DNA from: SCUS01 sp966211675 | GTDB taxonomy: Bacteria > Myxococcota_A > Polyangia > Polyangiales > Ga0077539 | Assembly: GCA_966211675.1 (NCBI GenBank) | Contig: CBIHPK010000003.1 | Location: 62,001-126,000 of the forward strand | Direction: 5' to 3' | DNA: 64,000 bases | In this document: piece after piece, positions 32,724 to 44,462 of the stretch | How the letters are laid out: every line of letters begins with the position of its first letter | Position numbering within the stretch: position 1 is the first letter of the stretch | Program-made: the position numbers and the translations under genes | The notes under the pieces: model-generated | Told to the model about the DNA's origin: nothing | What the model saw: the letters and a program-made list of their open reading frames with translations, nothing else | Database searches by the model: none

Positions 32724-34493
32724 ATGACCGCCCCGGGCAACCTCCGAACCCTACTCAACGCGTGCGCCGCGATGGCCGTGACCTCCCTCGTCGCGACCTC
32801 CGCGGAAGCGATCCCGCTGCTCAACGGGTTCGGCGGCCCGACGGGCTACGGCACGGTGGACCACTGCGTCCACCCCAACGACGACGGCTCCTACGCGGGT
32901 CCGAGCGGCACCGGCGCGGCGCAGGCCATCGACCTTCGGCCCGCCTTCCCGATGGGCCTGACCTTCTTCGGGCGCACCTACCAGAGCTTCTATCTCAACA
33001 CCAACGGCAACATCACCTTCCGCGGCGGCCTCGGCACCTTCACGCCGCAGCCCTTCCCGGTGGCCGACCAGCCGATGATCGCGCCGTGGTGGGCCGACGT
33101 GGACACCCGCGGCGGAGGCCAGCCGAGCAACAACTCGATCTGCTTCCACGTCGAGCCCAACCGCATCGTCGTGACCTGGCACAACGTCGGGTACTTCAGC
33201 TCGCACAACGACCACCTCAACGACTTCCAGATGGTGCTCTCCACCTCTGGCACCTGCACCCGCGTCGGCGACTTCGACGTGGAGTTTCGCTACAACCGCT
33301 GCGAGTGGATCACCGGGGACGCCTCCGGCGGCATGGGCGGCTTCGGAGGGACGCCCGCGCAGGTGGGCTTCGACGCCGGCAACCGCATGAACTACGTCGC
33401 GCTGCCGATGTCGCGCACCATGGCGATCCAGGAGGTGTGCCGCACCTCCAACGTCCCCGGCGGGTCGCCCGGGCTCTACCGATTCCAGATCCGCGGCGGC
33501 GACATCGCGGGCGGGTGCACCGGCGCGGGCCTGCCGTGCACGGTCCCCGGCCAGATGGGCGCCTGCGCCATGGGCGTGACCTTCTGCGCGGGCATGGGCA
33601 CCAGCTGCCAGCAGGTGAACATGCCCCGCCCGCGCGCCTGCAACGGCTTCGACAACGACTGCGACGGCATGCCCGACGAGGGCAACGACCTCTGCGGCAC
33701 CAACCTGGTCTGCGACCGCGGCCAGTGCGTCAACCGCTGCCAGCCCGAGCTCGGCTGCCTCCCCGGCCAGACCTGCTCCGCCCGCGGCACCTGCGTCGAG
33801 ACCGCGTGCCTCGACGTGACCTGCCCCAGCGGCGAGCGCTGCTCCGACGGCCGCTGCATCGGCATCTGCGAGGGCGTCACCTGCCCCTACGCGCAGGTCT
33901 GCCGCGCCGGTCGCTGCATCAACCCCTGCCAGGGCGTGGTCTGCGACGGCCGAGACGTCTGCGACAACACCCCCACCTCGGCGACCTTCGGCCAGTGCAT
34001 CCCCGGGTGCCAGTGCCGCCCCTGCGCCGACGGCGCGAGCTGCCAGCCGGACGGCTACTGCAGCGAAGACCTCTGCACCGGCATCACCTGCCCGAGCGGA
34101 ACCTACTGCCAGCGCGGCATGTGCCGCGACGCCTGCGAGGCGCCGCCGGACACCATCCTCTGCCCCTCCGGCGAGGTCTGCCGCGACGGCAGCTGCGTCC
34201 CGGGCACCCGCCCGATGCCGATGCGCGACGCCGGCACCGCCGACGGCGCGACCACCCCCGACGGCGCCGTGGCGGACGCGGGCCGTGACGCGGGCCGTGA
34301 CGCCGGCCGCGACGCGGGCGGCGGGGTCGACGGCTCCATCGACAGCGGCGTGGCCCCGAGCCTGCCGCCCTCCAGCCGCGACTGCACCTGCCACGCGTCC
34401 AGCCACGACGCCGACCCCTCCTGGGGCTTCGGCGCGCTCGCCCTCGGCGCGGTCATCGCGGTCCGCCGTCGCCGCCGCCGGGCCGGGCGCTGA
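32724..34493 (+). CDS. Nidogen-like Cys-rich MYXO-CTERM surface protein (copy 2)
   Basis: 589 residues, paralogous along the whole length to the preceding gene: signal peptide, NIDO domain (FYLNTNGNITFRGG, DNDCDGMPDEGNDLC), EGF-like Cys repeats, and an Asp/Ala/Gly linker with three DAGR units (AGRDAGRDAGRDAGG). The MYXO-CTERM end has CTC, the helix WGFGALALGAVIAV and RRRRRRAGR. The ATG at 32724 gives a complete signal peptide (MTAPGNLRTLLNACAAMAVT). The 225-nt interval before it carries no gene that I can support. Most differences from copy 1 lie in the signal peptide, linkers and repeat spacing. It probably anchors on the outer surface and may bind other proteins or polysaccharide. Confidence 0.88.
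   Translation: MTAPGNLRTLLNACAAMAVTSLVATSAEAIPLLNGFGGPTGYGTVDHCVHPNDDGSYAGPSGTGAAQAIDLRPAFPMGLTFFGRTYQSFYLNTNGNITFRGGLGTFTPQPFPVADQPMIAPWWADVDTRGGGQPSNNSICFHVEPNRIVVTWHNVGYFSSHNDHLNDFQMVLSTSGTCTRVGDFDVEFRYNRCEWITGDASGGMGGFGGTPAQVGFDAGNRMNYVALPMSRTMAIQEVCRTSNVPGGSPGLYRFQIRGGDIAGGCTGAGLPCTVPGQMGACAMGVTFCAGMGTSCQQVNMPRPRACNGFDNDCDGMPDEGNDLCGTNLVCDRGQCVNRCQPELGCLPGQTCSARGTCVETACLDVTCPSGERCSDGRCIGICEGVTCPYAQVCRAGRCINPCQGVVCDGRDVCDNTPTSATFGQCIPGCQCRPCADGASCQPDGYCSEDLCTGITCPSGTYCQRGMCRDACEAPPDTILCPSGEVCRDGSCVPGTRPMPMRDAGTADGATTPDGAVADAGRDAGRDAGRDAGGGVDGSIDSGVAPSLPPSSRDCTCHASSHDADPSWGFGALALGAVIAVRRRRRRAGR
33057..33149 (+). repeat. Perfect 93-bp direct repeat, copy 2
   Basis: Second copy of the repeat at 31050-31142. 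Flanking sequence in both genes is also very similar but interrupted by substitutions, so this is the longest uninterrupted stretch that I checked base by base. Confidence 0.9.
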
Positions 34494-34560
34494 GCGCCGG
34501 GCGGTCGATCATTACCTCATCTCGTAAAAACCCTCTCGACGCTGGAGCCCTGGAACCTCG

Positions 34561-36696
34561 ATGAAGCAATCGAAGCTCGCCCCTGTGGTGTGTGCCTGTC
34601 TCGCCGCGTTCGCCGTCGCCCACTGCGGTGACGACGCGACGCCGCCGGCCGGCGGCGGCAACAACTGCGCGGCGCTGGCGAGCATGGTGCCCGGCGCCTG
34701 GCGCCCGGTCGCGAGCGGCACCACCGACAACATCCTGTCGATGTGGGCCTCCGCGCCGGACCGGCTGTACATCGTCGGCGAGCAGACGCTGCGGCGCTAC
34801 AACGGCACGGCCTTCGTCGCCGGTCCGATGGTCGGCCTCATGGACGACATGGGGAAGCGCAACTTCCGCCTGGTCTCCATCGGCGGCTTCGGCGACTCGA
34901 TCTTCGCCGGCGGGGTGACCATCCCCGCGTCGGGCTCGGCGGAGGCGGGCGTCGGCGGGATGCTTCGCTTCCCGGTGATGGGCGGAGCCGTCCCCACGAC
35001 CAGCGCCCCGGTGACGGCCAACCTCGGTCCCACCGAGCTGCGGATGTTCTGGGGATCGTCCGCGACGGACATCTGGGCGGTCGGCACCGACCAGGCCTGG
35101 CACTACGACGGCACCCGCTGGGCCAACAGCTCCATGGGCATCACCGCGGGCAGCGACCTGCAGGCCATCTACGGCTTCGGCACCAACGACCTCTGGGCCG
35201 TCGGCGCCAAGGTCTACCGCGGCAACGGCACCACCTGGACCGAGCAGACCCTGAGCGGCTCCAACTACTACTACGGCGTCTGGGGAGCGACCGCGAGCGA
35301 CGTCTGGCTGGTGGGCACGAGCGCGGCGCAGCGCTGGGACGGGCGGCAGTTCAACCGGGTGCTCACGGGCACCACGAGCACCCTGCGCGCGGTCTGGGGC
35401 AGCAGCCCGACGAACGTCTGGGCCGTCGGCGCGGGCGGCACCGCGGTGCACTGGAACGGCGCCGCCTGGGGCCCGGTGCCCTCGATGACGACGCGCGACC
35501 TGCGGGTCATCTGGGGCTTCAGCGCCAACAACATCTGGGCGGCCGGGGACAACGGCACGGTGCTCAACTACGTCGCGACGAGCCCGCCCACCGCGGCGGG
35601 CAACTGCAACCAGAACACCGACATGACCAACTTCGGCGACGGCATGGGCCTTCGCCTCGCGGCCACCTCGCAGACCATCTGCGCCCGCCGCGGCGACGGG
35701 ACGGCCGCGTGCTGGGGCGCCAACAACAACGGCATGATCGCCGACGGCACCCGCGAGACGCGCTCGACGCCCACCAACATCATGGGCCTCACCGGGGTGG
35801 TCGACGTCGCGGTGGGCCGCTTCCACGGGTGCGCGGTGAAGTCCGACGGCACCGCGTGGTGCTGGGGCGTCGGCCGCAGCGGGCAGATCGGCAACGGGAT
35901 GATGGTCGACCAGGCCACGCCGGTGCAGGTGCAGGGCGTCGACGACGCGATCTCCGTGGCGGTGGGCGACGCGCACTCCTGCGTGGTGCGCCGCAGCGGA
36001 TCGGCCTCGTGCTGGGGCGCCAACGCCGACGGCCAGGTGGGCGACGGCACCAACTCCAACCGCGCCTTCGCGGTGACCGTGTCGGGCCCGACGGACTTCC
36101 AGCAGATCGACGCGGGCCCCAACCACACCTGCGGCATCCGCTCGAACGGCGGCGTGGCCTGCTGGGGACGTGGCACCCAGGGGCAGCTGGGCAACGGCAT
36201 GCGCGCGACCAGCGCGACGCCCGTCGAGGCGACCGGCATCGCCGACGCCATCGCGGTCTCCACGGGCCTCGGCCACACCTGCGTCGCCCGCAACTCGGGG
36301 GCGGTCTTCTGCTGGGGCGCCAACGCCGACGGCCAGGTGGGCGACGGGACCATGACCGACCAGCCCACGCCCACGGCGGTCCCGGGCATCTCCACGGCGC
36401 TGGGCGTCGGCGCCGGGGAGAAGCACTCCTGCGTGCTGCTGCGCAACGGCGGGGCCCGCTGCTGGGGCAGCAACTCCACCGGTCAGCTCGGCAACGGCAC
36501 CACCACCAGCAGCCTCACGCCGGTGGTGGTCTCCGTGGTCGACCGCGCCATCGCGATCGTCACGGGCTTCGGCTTCTCCTGCGCCCTGCGAGGCAGCGGC
36601 CAGGTGCTCTGCTGGGGCAGCAACATGAACGGCCAGCTCGGCCGCGGAAACATCGGCGGCAACGGGACGACCCCGGAGCCGGTGACCGGCCTCTGA
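34561..36696 (+). CDS. Lipoprotein with beta-propeller and seven RCC1 repeats
   Basis: 711 residues. The signal peptide ends AAFAVAHC, a lipobox with Cys22. About residues 40-340 contain blade-like units with repeated W(A/L)VG motifs, e.g. DIWAVGTDQAWHYDG, DLWAVGAKVYRGNG, DVWLVGTSAAQRWDG and NVWAVGAGGTAVHWNG. The C-terminal half has seven RCC1 repeats of the form C-W-G-x2-x2-G-Q-(L/V/I)-G-(N/D)-G, so the protein should fold as two propellers side by side. RCC1 repeats in bacteria serve protein-protein binding. Likely surface-exposed; binding partner unknown. It is transcribed alone and ends in a strong terminator. Confidence 0.87.
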   Translation: MKQSKLAPVVCACLAAFAVAHCGDDATPPAGGGNNCAALASMVPGAWRPVASGTTDNILSMWASAPDRLYIVGEQTLRRYNGTAFVAGPMVGLMDDMGKRNFRLVSIGGFGDSIFAGGVTIPASGSAEAGVGGMLRFPVMGGAVPTTSAPVTANLGPTELRMFWGSSATDIWAVGTDQAWHYDGTRWANSSMGITAGSDLQAIYGFGTNDLWAVGAKVYRGNGTTWTEQTLSGSNYYYGVWGATASDVWLVGTSAAQRWDGRQFNRVLTGTTSTLRAVWGSSPTNVWAVGAGGTAVHWNGAAWGPVPSMTTRDLRVIWGFSANNIWAAGDNGTVLNYVATSPPTAAGNCNQNTDMTNFGDGMGLRLAATSQTICARRGDGTAACWGANNNGMIADGTRETRSTPTNIMGLTGVVDVAVGRFHGCAVKSDGTAWCWGVGRSGQIGNGMMVDQATPVQVQGVDDAISVAVGDAHSCVVRRSGSASCWGANADGQVGDGTNSNRAFAVTVSGPTDFQQIDAGPNHTCGIRSNGGVACWGRGTQGQLGNGMRATSATPVEATGIADAIAVSTGLGHTCVARNSGAVFCWGANADGQVGDGTMTDQPTPTAVPGISTALGVGAGEKHSCVLLRNGGARCWGSNSTGQLGNGTTTSSLTPVVVSVVDRAIAIVTGFGFSCALRGSGQVLCWGSNMNGQLGRGNIGGNGTTPEPVTGL

Positions 36697-36745
36697 TCGA
36701 TCGGGGCCCCTCCGTCCCGGGGGGCCACGCCGGAGGGAATCGAGG

Positions 36746-36791
36746 AGCCCCCTTCGCTGCGCAGTGAGCGCGGCGGAGGGGGTTTCTTTTT
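36746..36791 (+). terminator. Rho-independent terminator after the RCC1 lipoprotein gene
   Basis: A 17-bp stem with a few G-T pairs (AGCCCCCTTCGCTGCGC against GCGCGGCGGAGGGGGTT), a five-base loop AGTGA and the tract TTTCTTTTT. It stands 50 nt after the stop at 36696 and faces the convergent gene ending at 36855. The T tract is on the plus strand only, so it stops plus-strand transcription. Confidence 0.85.
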
Positions 36792-36854
36792 ACCGGGGTA
36801 TGTAAGGGACGGGGAGCGGAAGGGGGCCTCGGGCGCCCCCGGTCGGGGATCGGG

Positions 36855-38990
36855 TCAGGGCTGGGCGGTCTCGGAGCCGGAGCAGTTGCGCAGGGTGTTG
36901 GAGCCGCTGCGGCAGGGGCCCGCGTTGCAGGCGCCGGGGCAGGTCGAGCACGAGTACTGGCTGCTCGCCATGCAGTAGGTGCCGAAGACCGGGTCGGTGA
37001 AGCCGCCGGAGGTCGGGCACTGCCAGTTCTCCATGCCGGAGTACGCCGTCGGCTCGGTGGTGCAGACCGTGGCGGCGACCTTCCACGCGCGGCACGCGGC
37101 GCTGTCGCCGGTGTTGAAGGGATAGGTCCCGCCGAGGCTGGTGGGCGCGGTCATGTTGTAGCCGGTGGTGAGGCAGCCGGCGATGGGCGAGGTCCAGCCG
37201 TGATAGAGCGGCGGCATCGCGCCGCAGGTGCCGCGCACGCAGAACTGGCCCGTCGGGCAGGAGCGCCCGCAGGCGCCGCAGTTCATCCCGTCGGACTGCA
37301 GGTTCGCGCAGGTGTTGCTGCAGTTGGTCTGCCCCATCGGGCAGCCGCACACCCCGCCCGCGCAGGGGATCATCCCCGGGCAGGCCGTCCCGCACGCGCC
37401 GCAGTTGGCGCGGTCGGTCTGCGTGTTCGCGCAGGTGGCGGTGGCCCCCGTCCCGCAGTAGGTCTGTCCCGTCGCGCAGCCGCAGCGCCCCGAGAGGCAC
37501 GCCTGGCCGGCCGGACACACGTTGCCGCAGGCGCCGCAGTTGTCCCGGTCGCTGGAGACCGTGATGCAGGCCGCCCCGCAGCGGAGCTGTGTAGAGGTGC
37601 ACGGGGCGGAGCACACGCCCGCCGCGCAGATGCGGTCGGCCGCGCAGGCCTGGCCGCACATGCCGCAGTTGACGTTGTCCGTGCGAGGGTCGACGCACAG
37701 GGCGCCACACAGCAGGCTGGGCGCCGCGCACACCGAGGCGTCGGTGGTGGTCAGCGGTCGGCAGAGCCCCATGCGGCACGCGAAGCCCGCGCCGCAGGTG
37801 ACGCCGCAGGCGCCGCAGTTGGCCGGGTCGTACTGCGCGTTCACGCAGCGCCCGCTGCAGTTGATCTGCGTCGCGGTGCAGGCGCCCGCGCAGGCGCCCC
37901 CGGTGCAGACCTGGCCGGCCGCGCAGGTGGTCCCGCAGGCGCCGCAGTTGGCGACACTGGTGCTGGTGTCGACGCAGAGGTCGCCGCACCGGATGGTGCC
38001 GGTCGGGCAGCCCGGCTGGCAGACCCCGAGCGCGCAGAGCTGGCCCGTGGGGCAGGCGGTGCCGCACGCCCCGCAGTGGAGCCGGTCGGTGGCCGTGTTG
38101 ACGCAGAGCGCGCCGCAGGCGGTGCGCCCGGTGGGGCAGTCGATCGAGCAGTGGCCCATGCGGCACGCCGCCGGGGTGGGGCACACGTTGCCGCAGGCGC
38201 CGCAGTTGGTGGTGTCGTTGGCCGTGTCGGTGCAGACGCCGCTGCAGACCGTGAAGGTGGCCGGGCAGCCCACCGGGGCGCAGGCGCCCGCGGTGCATCG
38301 CTGGCCCGACGGGCACGCGTTGCCGCAGGTGCCGCAGTGGGCGTTGCTCGTGGCCAGGTCGACGCACGCGTTGCCGCACATCATCTGCGAGGCCGGGCAC
38401 ATCAGCCGGCACGACCCGCCCTCGCAGACCTGGCCCGCGGCGCAGCGGTTGCCGCAGGCGCCGCAGTTGCGCTCGTCGTTGCTGGTGTCCGTGCAGGTCC
38501 GACCGGAGGCGGCGCCCGCGTCCATGCTCACGCCGGCGTCGCCGACGAGGTCACAGCGCGCGTACATCGGGCCGCACTCCTGGGTGCACGCTCCCTCGGA
38601 GCAGACGAGGCCGGCCGCGCAGGAGCGCTCGCACGAGCCGCAGCTGGTGCGGTCGGTGTTGAGGTTGACGCAGCGCTGGCCGCAGCGGGTCTGGCCCGTC
38701 GGGCAGGCGCCGAGGCAGCGGCCGCTCACGCACATCTGGTCGCCCGCGCAGGCGAAGCCACAGGTGCCGCAGTTCATCGAGTCGGACCCGAGGTCGAGGC
38801 AGGTGTTGCGGCAGGGCGAGAGCGGGGCGTCGCAGGTGAGACCGCCCATGTCCGTGGCGATGCCACTGTCGGGCTGCACGGTGAAGCGGGTGTCGGTGTC
38901 ACCGCATCCCTGCGCCACGGCCAGGAGGAGCAGCGTCGCGAGGGCGCGAGGGACGAACGAGGACAGCTGGGTTCGCATGGGGGTGTTCAT
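36855..38990 (-). CDS. Cys-repeat lipoprotein (copy 1)
   Basis: About 711 residues. The signal peptide ends LLLAVAQGC, a lipobox. After a short linker, about a dozen modules of roughly 45 residues follow, each with a core such as NCGACGNVC or HCGACGTAC, preceded by C(V/T)(N/D)-x-x(T/S)D and followed by GQ-C-x5-C. Every module has about six to eight cysteines, presumably disulfide-bonded outside the cell. The last about 130 residues differ: a Gly/Tyr/Trp-rich domain (PLYHGWTSPIAGCLTTGYN, GMENWQCPTSGGFTDPVFG) with its own cysteines. No function is known. The start is ATG 38990; a GTG at 38999 is also possible. The adjacent upstream gene is a paralogue. Confidence 0.8.
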   Translation of the reverse strand: MNTPMRTQLSSFVPRALATLLLLAVAQGCGDTDTRFTVQPDSGIATDMGGLTCDAPLSPCRNTCLDLGSDSMNCGTCGFACAGDQMCVSGRCLGACPTGQTRCGQRCVNLNTDRTSCGSCERSCAAGLVCSEGACTQECGPMYARCDLVGDAGVSMDAGAASGRTCTDTSNDERNCGACGNRCAAGQVCEGGSCRLMCPASQMMCGNACVDLATSNAHCGTCGNACPSGQRCTAGACAPVGCPATFTVCSGVCTDTANDTTNCGACGNVCPTPAACRMGHCSIDCPTGRTACGALCVNTATDRLHCGACGTACPTGQLCALGVCQPGCPTGTIRCGDLCVDTSTSVANCGACGTTCAAGQVCTGGACAGACTATQINCSGRCVNAQYDPANCGACGVTCGAGFACRMGLCRPLTTTDASVCAAPSLLCGALCVDPRTDNVNCGMCGQACAADRICAAGVCSAPCTSTQLRCGAACITVSSDRDNCGACGNVCPAGQACLSGRCGCATGQTYCGTGATATCANTQTDRANCGACGTACPGMIPCAGGVCGCPMGQTNCSNTCANLQSDGMNCGACGRSCPTGQFCVRGTCGAMPPLYHGWTSPIAGCLTTGYNMTAPTSLGGTYPFNTGDSAACRAWKVAATVCTTEPTAYSGMENWQCPTSGGFTDPVFGTYCMASSQYSCSTCPGACNAGPCRSGSNTLRNCSGSETAQP

Positions 38991-39005
38991 CGTGGGCACG
39001 GGTTC

Positions 39006-41126
<2,121 letters not shown>

Positions 41127-41221
41127 CACATGAACCTCCAATTCGGTAGAGGCAGTCTCGCCCTCCCCCAGCGCCCCGGTCAATCCCGAGTTGGTCGACG
41201 CGGCATCTGTGTCACCCGTCG

Positions 41222-42736
41222 ATGTCCGGAGGCGCTTCCCCGCGGGCACGGAGCCTGCGCATCCTGCGCGCCGTGACCTCCTCCTCGGCGCTCGGGGCGC
41301 TCGCGCGGCAGTCGTCGGTCTACGCCCTCACGATGCTGCTCTCGCGCGCCATGTCCTTCGTGATGGTGCCGGTCTACACGCACCGCCTCGGGGCCGCGGA
41401 CTACGGGCTCGCGGAGCTCATCGACACGGTCGACCTCGTCGCCCTGGTGCTCTTCTCCTCGGCCATCTCCGACCCCTTCCTGCGCTACCTCCACGACGCC
41501 CCGGACGCCCGCGGGCGCGACCGGGTGACCTCCACGGCGATCCTCTTCCTCGCCGGGGTCGGCGGCCTCGTCGCCCTCGCCGGGTCCCTCGCCTCGCCCG
41601 CCCTCGCGGCGCTGCTCCTGCGCGACGCCGCCCGCGCCCCGCTGCTCCAGCTCACCTTCGGCGCCGTGGCCTTCCAGGCCATGCTCGAGATCCCGCTCAC
41701 CCGCTTCCGCGCCGACGACCGCCCGCTCGCCTTCGCCGCCTGGACCCTCGCTCGCACCGGCCTCGGGCTCGCGTTCAACCTCGCCTTCATCGCGGCGCTC
41801 GACCTCGGCGTCCGCGGCCTCGCGCTCGCCACGCTCCTCGCCTCCGCGGTCACCGCCTCCGCGCTCTGCGCCCTCACGCTGCGCCGCACCGGCCTCGGCT
41901 TCGACGCCGCGGCGCTGCGCCGGATGCACGCCTTCGGCTGGCCCCTCATCCCCGGCGCGCTGGCCCTCGTCGCCCTGCAGCACGGCCGCAGCTATGTGCT
42001 CAACCACTACTGCTCCCTCGCCGACGTCGGCCGCTGGGCGCTCGGCTTCAAGTTCGGAGCGCTGCTCTCCCAGGTGCTCGGCAACCCCCTCCGCAACGCC
42101 TGGACCGCGCAGATGTACGAGCTCTGGGACGGCCCCCACGGCCGCGAGCGCTACGTCCGCGCCTTCACCCTCTTCGCCGGTCTCTTCGCCTGGGCAGCCC
42201 TCGCCCTCTCCGTCGCCGCGCCGGACCTCGTGTACTTCATCGCCCCTCCGGCCTTCGCCAGCGCCGCGCTGGTCATCCCCGCCGTCGCGTCCGCCTTCGC
42301 GATGCGCGAGATGGCGGAGTTCTTCCGCAACGGGCTCGTCCTCGGCGGCGACCCCCGACCGGTCGCGTGGATCGAGCCCGCGCTCGCCCTCTTCGACCTC
42401 GGCCTCGGCGTCGCGCTCGTCTCCCGCTACGGCCTGCGCGGCGCCATCGTCGCCACGCCCATCGTGTTCGCCCTCTACGCGCTCGCGCTCCACCGCGCCG
42501 TCCGACGGGTGCTGCCGGTGCGCTACGAGTACCGCCGCGTCGCGGTCCTCCTCGGGCTCGCGCTCTCGCTGGGGGTGCTGGGCTACCGCGGCCTCGACGC
42601 GCCTCGCGCGGTCAACCTCGCGCTGCGGGCGGCGATCATCGTGGCCTACCCCGCCCTCGCGGCGCTGCTGGTGTTCCGCGCCCCCGACGAGCGCGAGGCG
42701 ATGGACGCGTTGCGACGGCGATTGACCCGGTGGTAG
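41222..42736 (+). CDS. Polysaccharide flippase (Wzx/MOP superfamily)
   Basis: 504 residues with 12-14 hydrophobic helices. RQSSVYALTMLLSRAMSFVMVP and YTHRLGAADYGLAELIDTV are the typical first two helices and loop of O-antigen and exopolysaccharide translocases. LQHGRSYVLNHYCSLADVGRWALGF (two parts: LQHGRSYVLNHY, SLADVGRWALGFK) is the conserved mid-protein segment. These proteins move lipid-linked oligosaccharide repeat units across the inner membrane. No polymerase or glycosyltransferase gene is adjacent, so the glycan is unknown. No strong ribosome binding site precedes the ATG. Its start lies 95 nt from the divergent lipoprotein gene. Confidence 0.87.
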   Translation: MSGGASPRARSLRILRAVTSSSALGALARQSSVYALTMLLSRAMSFVMVPVYTHRLGAADYGLAELIDTVDLVALVLFSSAISDPFLRYLHDAPDARGRDRVTSTAILFLAGVGGLVALAGSLASPALAALLLRDAARAPLLQLTFGAVAFQAMLEIPLTRFRADDRPLAFAAWTLARTGLGLAFNLAFIAALDLGVRGLALATLLASAVTASALCALTLRRTGLGFDAAALRRMHAFGWPLIPGALALVALQHGRSYVLNHYCSLADVGRWALGFKFGALLSQVLGNPLRNAWTAQMYELWDGPHGRERYVRAFTLFAGLFAWAALALSVAAPDLVYFIAPPAFASAALVIPAVASAFAMREMAEFFRNGLVLGGDPRPVAWIEPALALFDLGLGVALVSRYGLRGAIVATPIVFALYALALHRAVRRVLPVRYEYRRVAVLLGLALSLGVLGYRGLDAPRAVNLALRAAIIVAYPALAALLVFRAPDEREAMDALRRRLTRW

Positions 42737-42753
42737 ACCGGGCGCATCCCGCC

Positions 42754-43737
42754 ATGCACCGCCAGGTCGCCCCCCGCTTGCTCGTGCTGATGGCCTTCTG
42801 CGCGTCGTGCCGCTGCTCTCCGCAGCGGTCCTTTCGGGCGGCGCAGCGACTCACGCTGGGGGTGACCTCGGTCCCCGCGAGCCCCACCTCGCACGGCCCG
42901 CCCTCGGTCGCCGGGTGCCCCGTCTTCCCCCCCGACAACCCCTGGAACCGCGACGTCTCCCGCGACCCGGTCGACCCCCGCTCGGACCGCTACATCGCCA
43001 ACATCCAGGCCCACGGTCCGGGCTTCCTGCACCCCGACTTCGGCTCCAACCCCCAGTACGGCATCCCCTATGTGGTCGTGCCCGAGTCGCAGCCGCGCGT
43101 GGCCGTCACCTACAACGAGTACGGCGACGAGAGCGACCCGGGGCCGCACCCGATCCCGCTCGACGCGCCCGTCGAGGGAGGACGGGACCACCACGTCATC
43201 GCGATCCAGAGGGGCACCTGCCGACTGTTCGAGCTCTACCACGCCGAGCGCTCGGGCCACGGCTGGGTGGCGGGCGCCGGGGCCGTCTTCGACCTTCGCT
43301 CCAACGGTCTTCGCCCCGACACCTGGACCTCCTGCGACCAGGCAGGCCTGCCCATCTTCCCCGGCCTCGCCCGCTACGACGAGGTGCGCGCCGGCGCCAT
43401 CCGCCACGCGCTGCGCGTCACCTTCGAGCACACCCAGGACGGCTGGATTCTCCCGGCCACGCACCCCGGCGGCGACGAGGACCGCGACGCGCCCCCGATG
43501 GGACTGCGGCTGCGGCTCAAGCGCTCCTACGACATCAGCGGCTACCGCGGCGCGGCCCGGGTGATCCTCGAGGCGCTGCGCACCTACGGGATGTTCAACG
43601 CCGACACGGGCGGCAACTGGTACCTCTCCGGCGAGGCCTCGCGCTCCTGGAACGACGCCGACCTCGACCAGCTCAAGGACGTCCCGGGCACGGCCTTCGA
43701 GGTCGTCCAGAGCGGCGCCATCCGCCGACGCCCCTGA
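42754..43737 (+). CDS. Exported protein of unknown function
   Basis: 327 residues. The N-terminus (APRLLVLMAFCASCRC) is a short hydrophobic signal with Cys residues that could act as a lipobox. The mature part begins GCPVFPPDNPWNRDVSRDPV and includes FGSNPQYGIPYVVVPESQP, HVIAIQRGTCRLFELYHAE and FDLRSNGLRPDTWTSCDQAG. It then runs RVTFEHTQDGWILPATHPGG and ends with YLSGEASRSWNDADLDQLKD. This is a recognisable but uncharacterised family in Gram-negatives and actinobacteria; the FPPDNPWN and RSNGLRP motifs are its landmarks as I recall. It starts 18 nt after the flippase gene and may be cotranscribed with it. No catalytic motif identified. Confidence 0.72.
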   Translation: MHRQVAPRLLVLMAFCASCRCSPQRSFRAAQRLTLGVTSVPASPTSHGPPSVAGCPVFPPDNPWNRDVSRDPVDPRSDRYIANIQAHGPGFLHPDFGSNPQYGIPYVVVPESQPRVAVTYNEYGDESDPGPHPIPLDAPVEGGRDHHVIAIQRGTCRLFELYHAERSGHGWVAGAGAVFDLRSNGLRPDTWTSCDQAGLPIFPGLARYDEVRAGAIRHALRVTFEHTQDGWILPATHPGGDEDRDAPPMGLRLRLKRSYDISGYRGAARVILEALRTYGMFNADTGGNWYLSGEASRSWNDADLDQLKDVPGTAFEVVQSGAIRRRP

Positions 43738-43778
43738 GCCCCTGATTCGGGCATCCTACGGCGCAGAGCCCACGACCG

Positions 43779-44462
43779 ATGTCCCCCTCGCAGATCTACT
43801 CCTCGCCCTGGCACCACCCCGGACTGCTGCTCCCGCTCTCTCTCGCGGGCCTCGCCTACGTGCTCGTCCTGCGCGCGAGGCACCCGCGCGCCGGGTCGCC
43901 CTTCCTCCGCGCGTGGCTGCTCGCCTGGGCGATCGAGATCGTCCTCGACGCCTCGCTCACCGGCTTCGCCACGCCGCTCCACGGCCACCCCGGCGCCGAG
44001 CGCGTGGCCTCCATCGTCTTCGTGATCCTCGGCGACCTGCGCGCCTACCTGCTGCTGGAGCGCCTCGCGTCGCCCTCCCGCTCCTGGCCCGCCACCTGGG
44101 CGCGCTCCCTCGGCTGGAGCCTCCTCGCCTCCGTCGCGGTCGCCGTCGCCACGCGCCTCTCGCCCGCCGTCTTCCCCTCCACCCGCCACGTCTTCCTCTT
44201 CTACGAGTCGCTCTCCATCGCGCTCTTCGCGCTCTGGCGCTTCGCGATCGTCCCGCGCCTCGCGCCCTGCCCCGAGGCCTCGCTGGCCCGCGACGTCTCG
44301 ACCTTCTTCCTGGTGCAATACGCGCTCTGGGCCTCCTCGGACGTGCTCATCCTCTCGGGGATCGACCTCGCGTACCTGCTCCGCATCGTCCCCAACGTCC
44401 TCTACTACGGCCTCTTCGTGGCCTTCGTGGCGTGGCGGGCGCCGAGGGAGCTGCGAGCGTGA
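43779..44462 (+). CDS. Polytopic membrane protein of unknown function
   Basis: 227 residues with about six helices: LLLPLSLAGLAYVLVL, FLRAWLLAWAIEIVLDA, SIVFVILGDLRAYLLLERL, LGWSLLASVAVAVAT, HVFLFYESLSIALFALWRFA and VLYYGLFVAFVAWRA. Charged residues are few within helices apart from Asp/Glu in AIEIVLDASL and ILGDLRAYLL. I do not recognise the family. The following cytochrome c gene starts with GTG inside its stop codon (GTGA), so the two are coupled. A role in electron transfer or in membrane insertion of the cytochrome partner is possible but unproven. Confidence 0.7.
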   Translation: MSPSQIYSSPWHHPGLLLPLSLAGLAYVLVLRARHPRAGSPFLRAWLLAWAIEIVLDASLTGFATPLHGHPGAERVASIVFVILGDLRAYLLLERLASPSRSWPATWARSLGWSLLASVAVAVATRLSPAVFPSTRHVFLFYESLSIALFALWRFAIVPRLAPCPEASLARDVSTFFLVQYALWASSDVLILSGIDLAYLLRIVPNVLYYGLFVAFVAWRAPRELRA

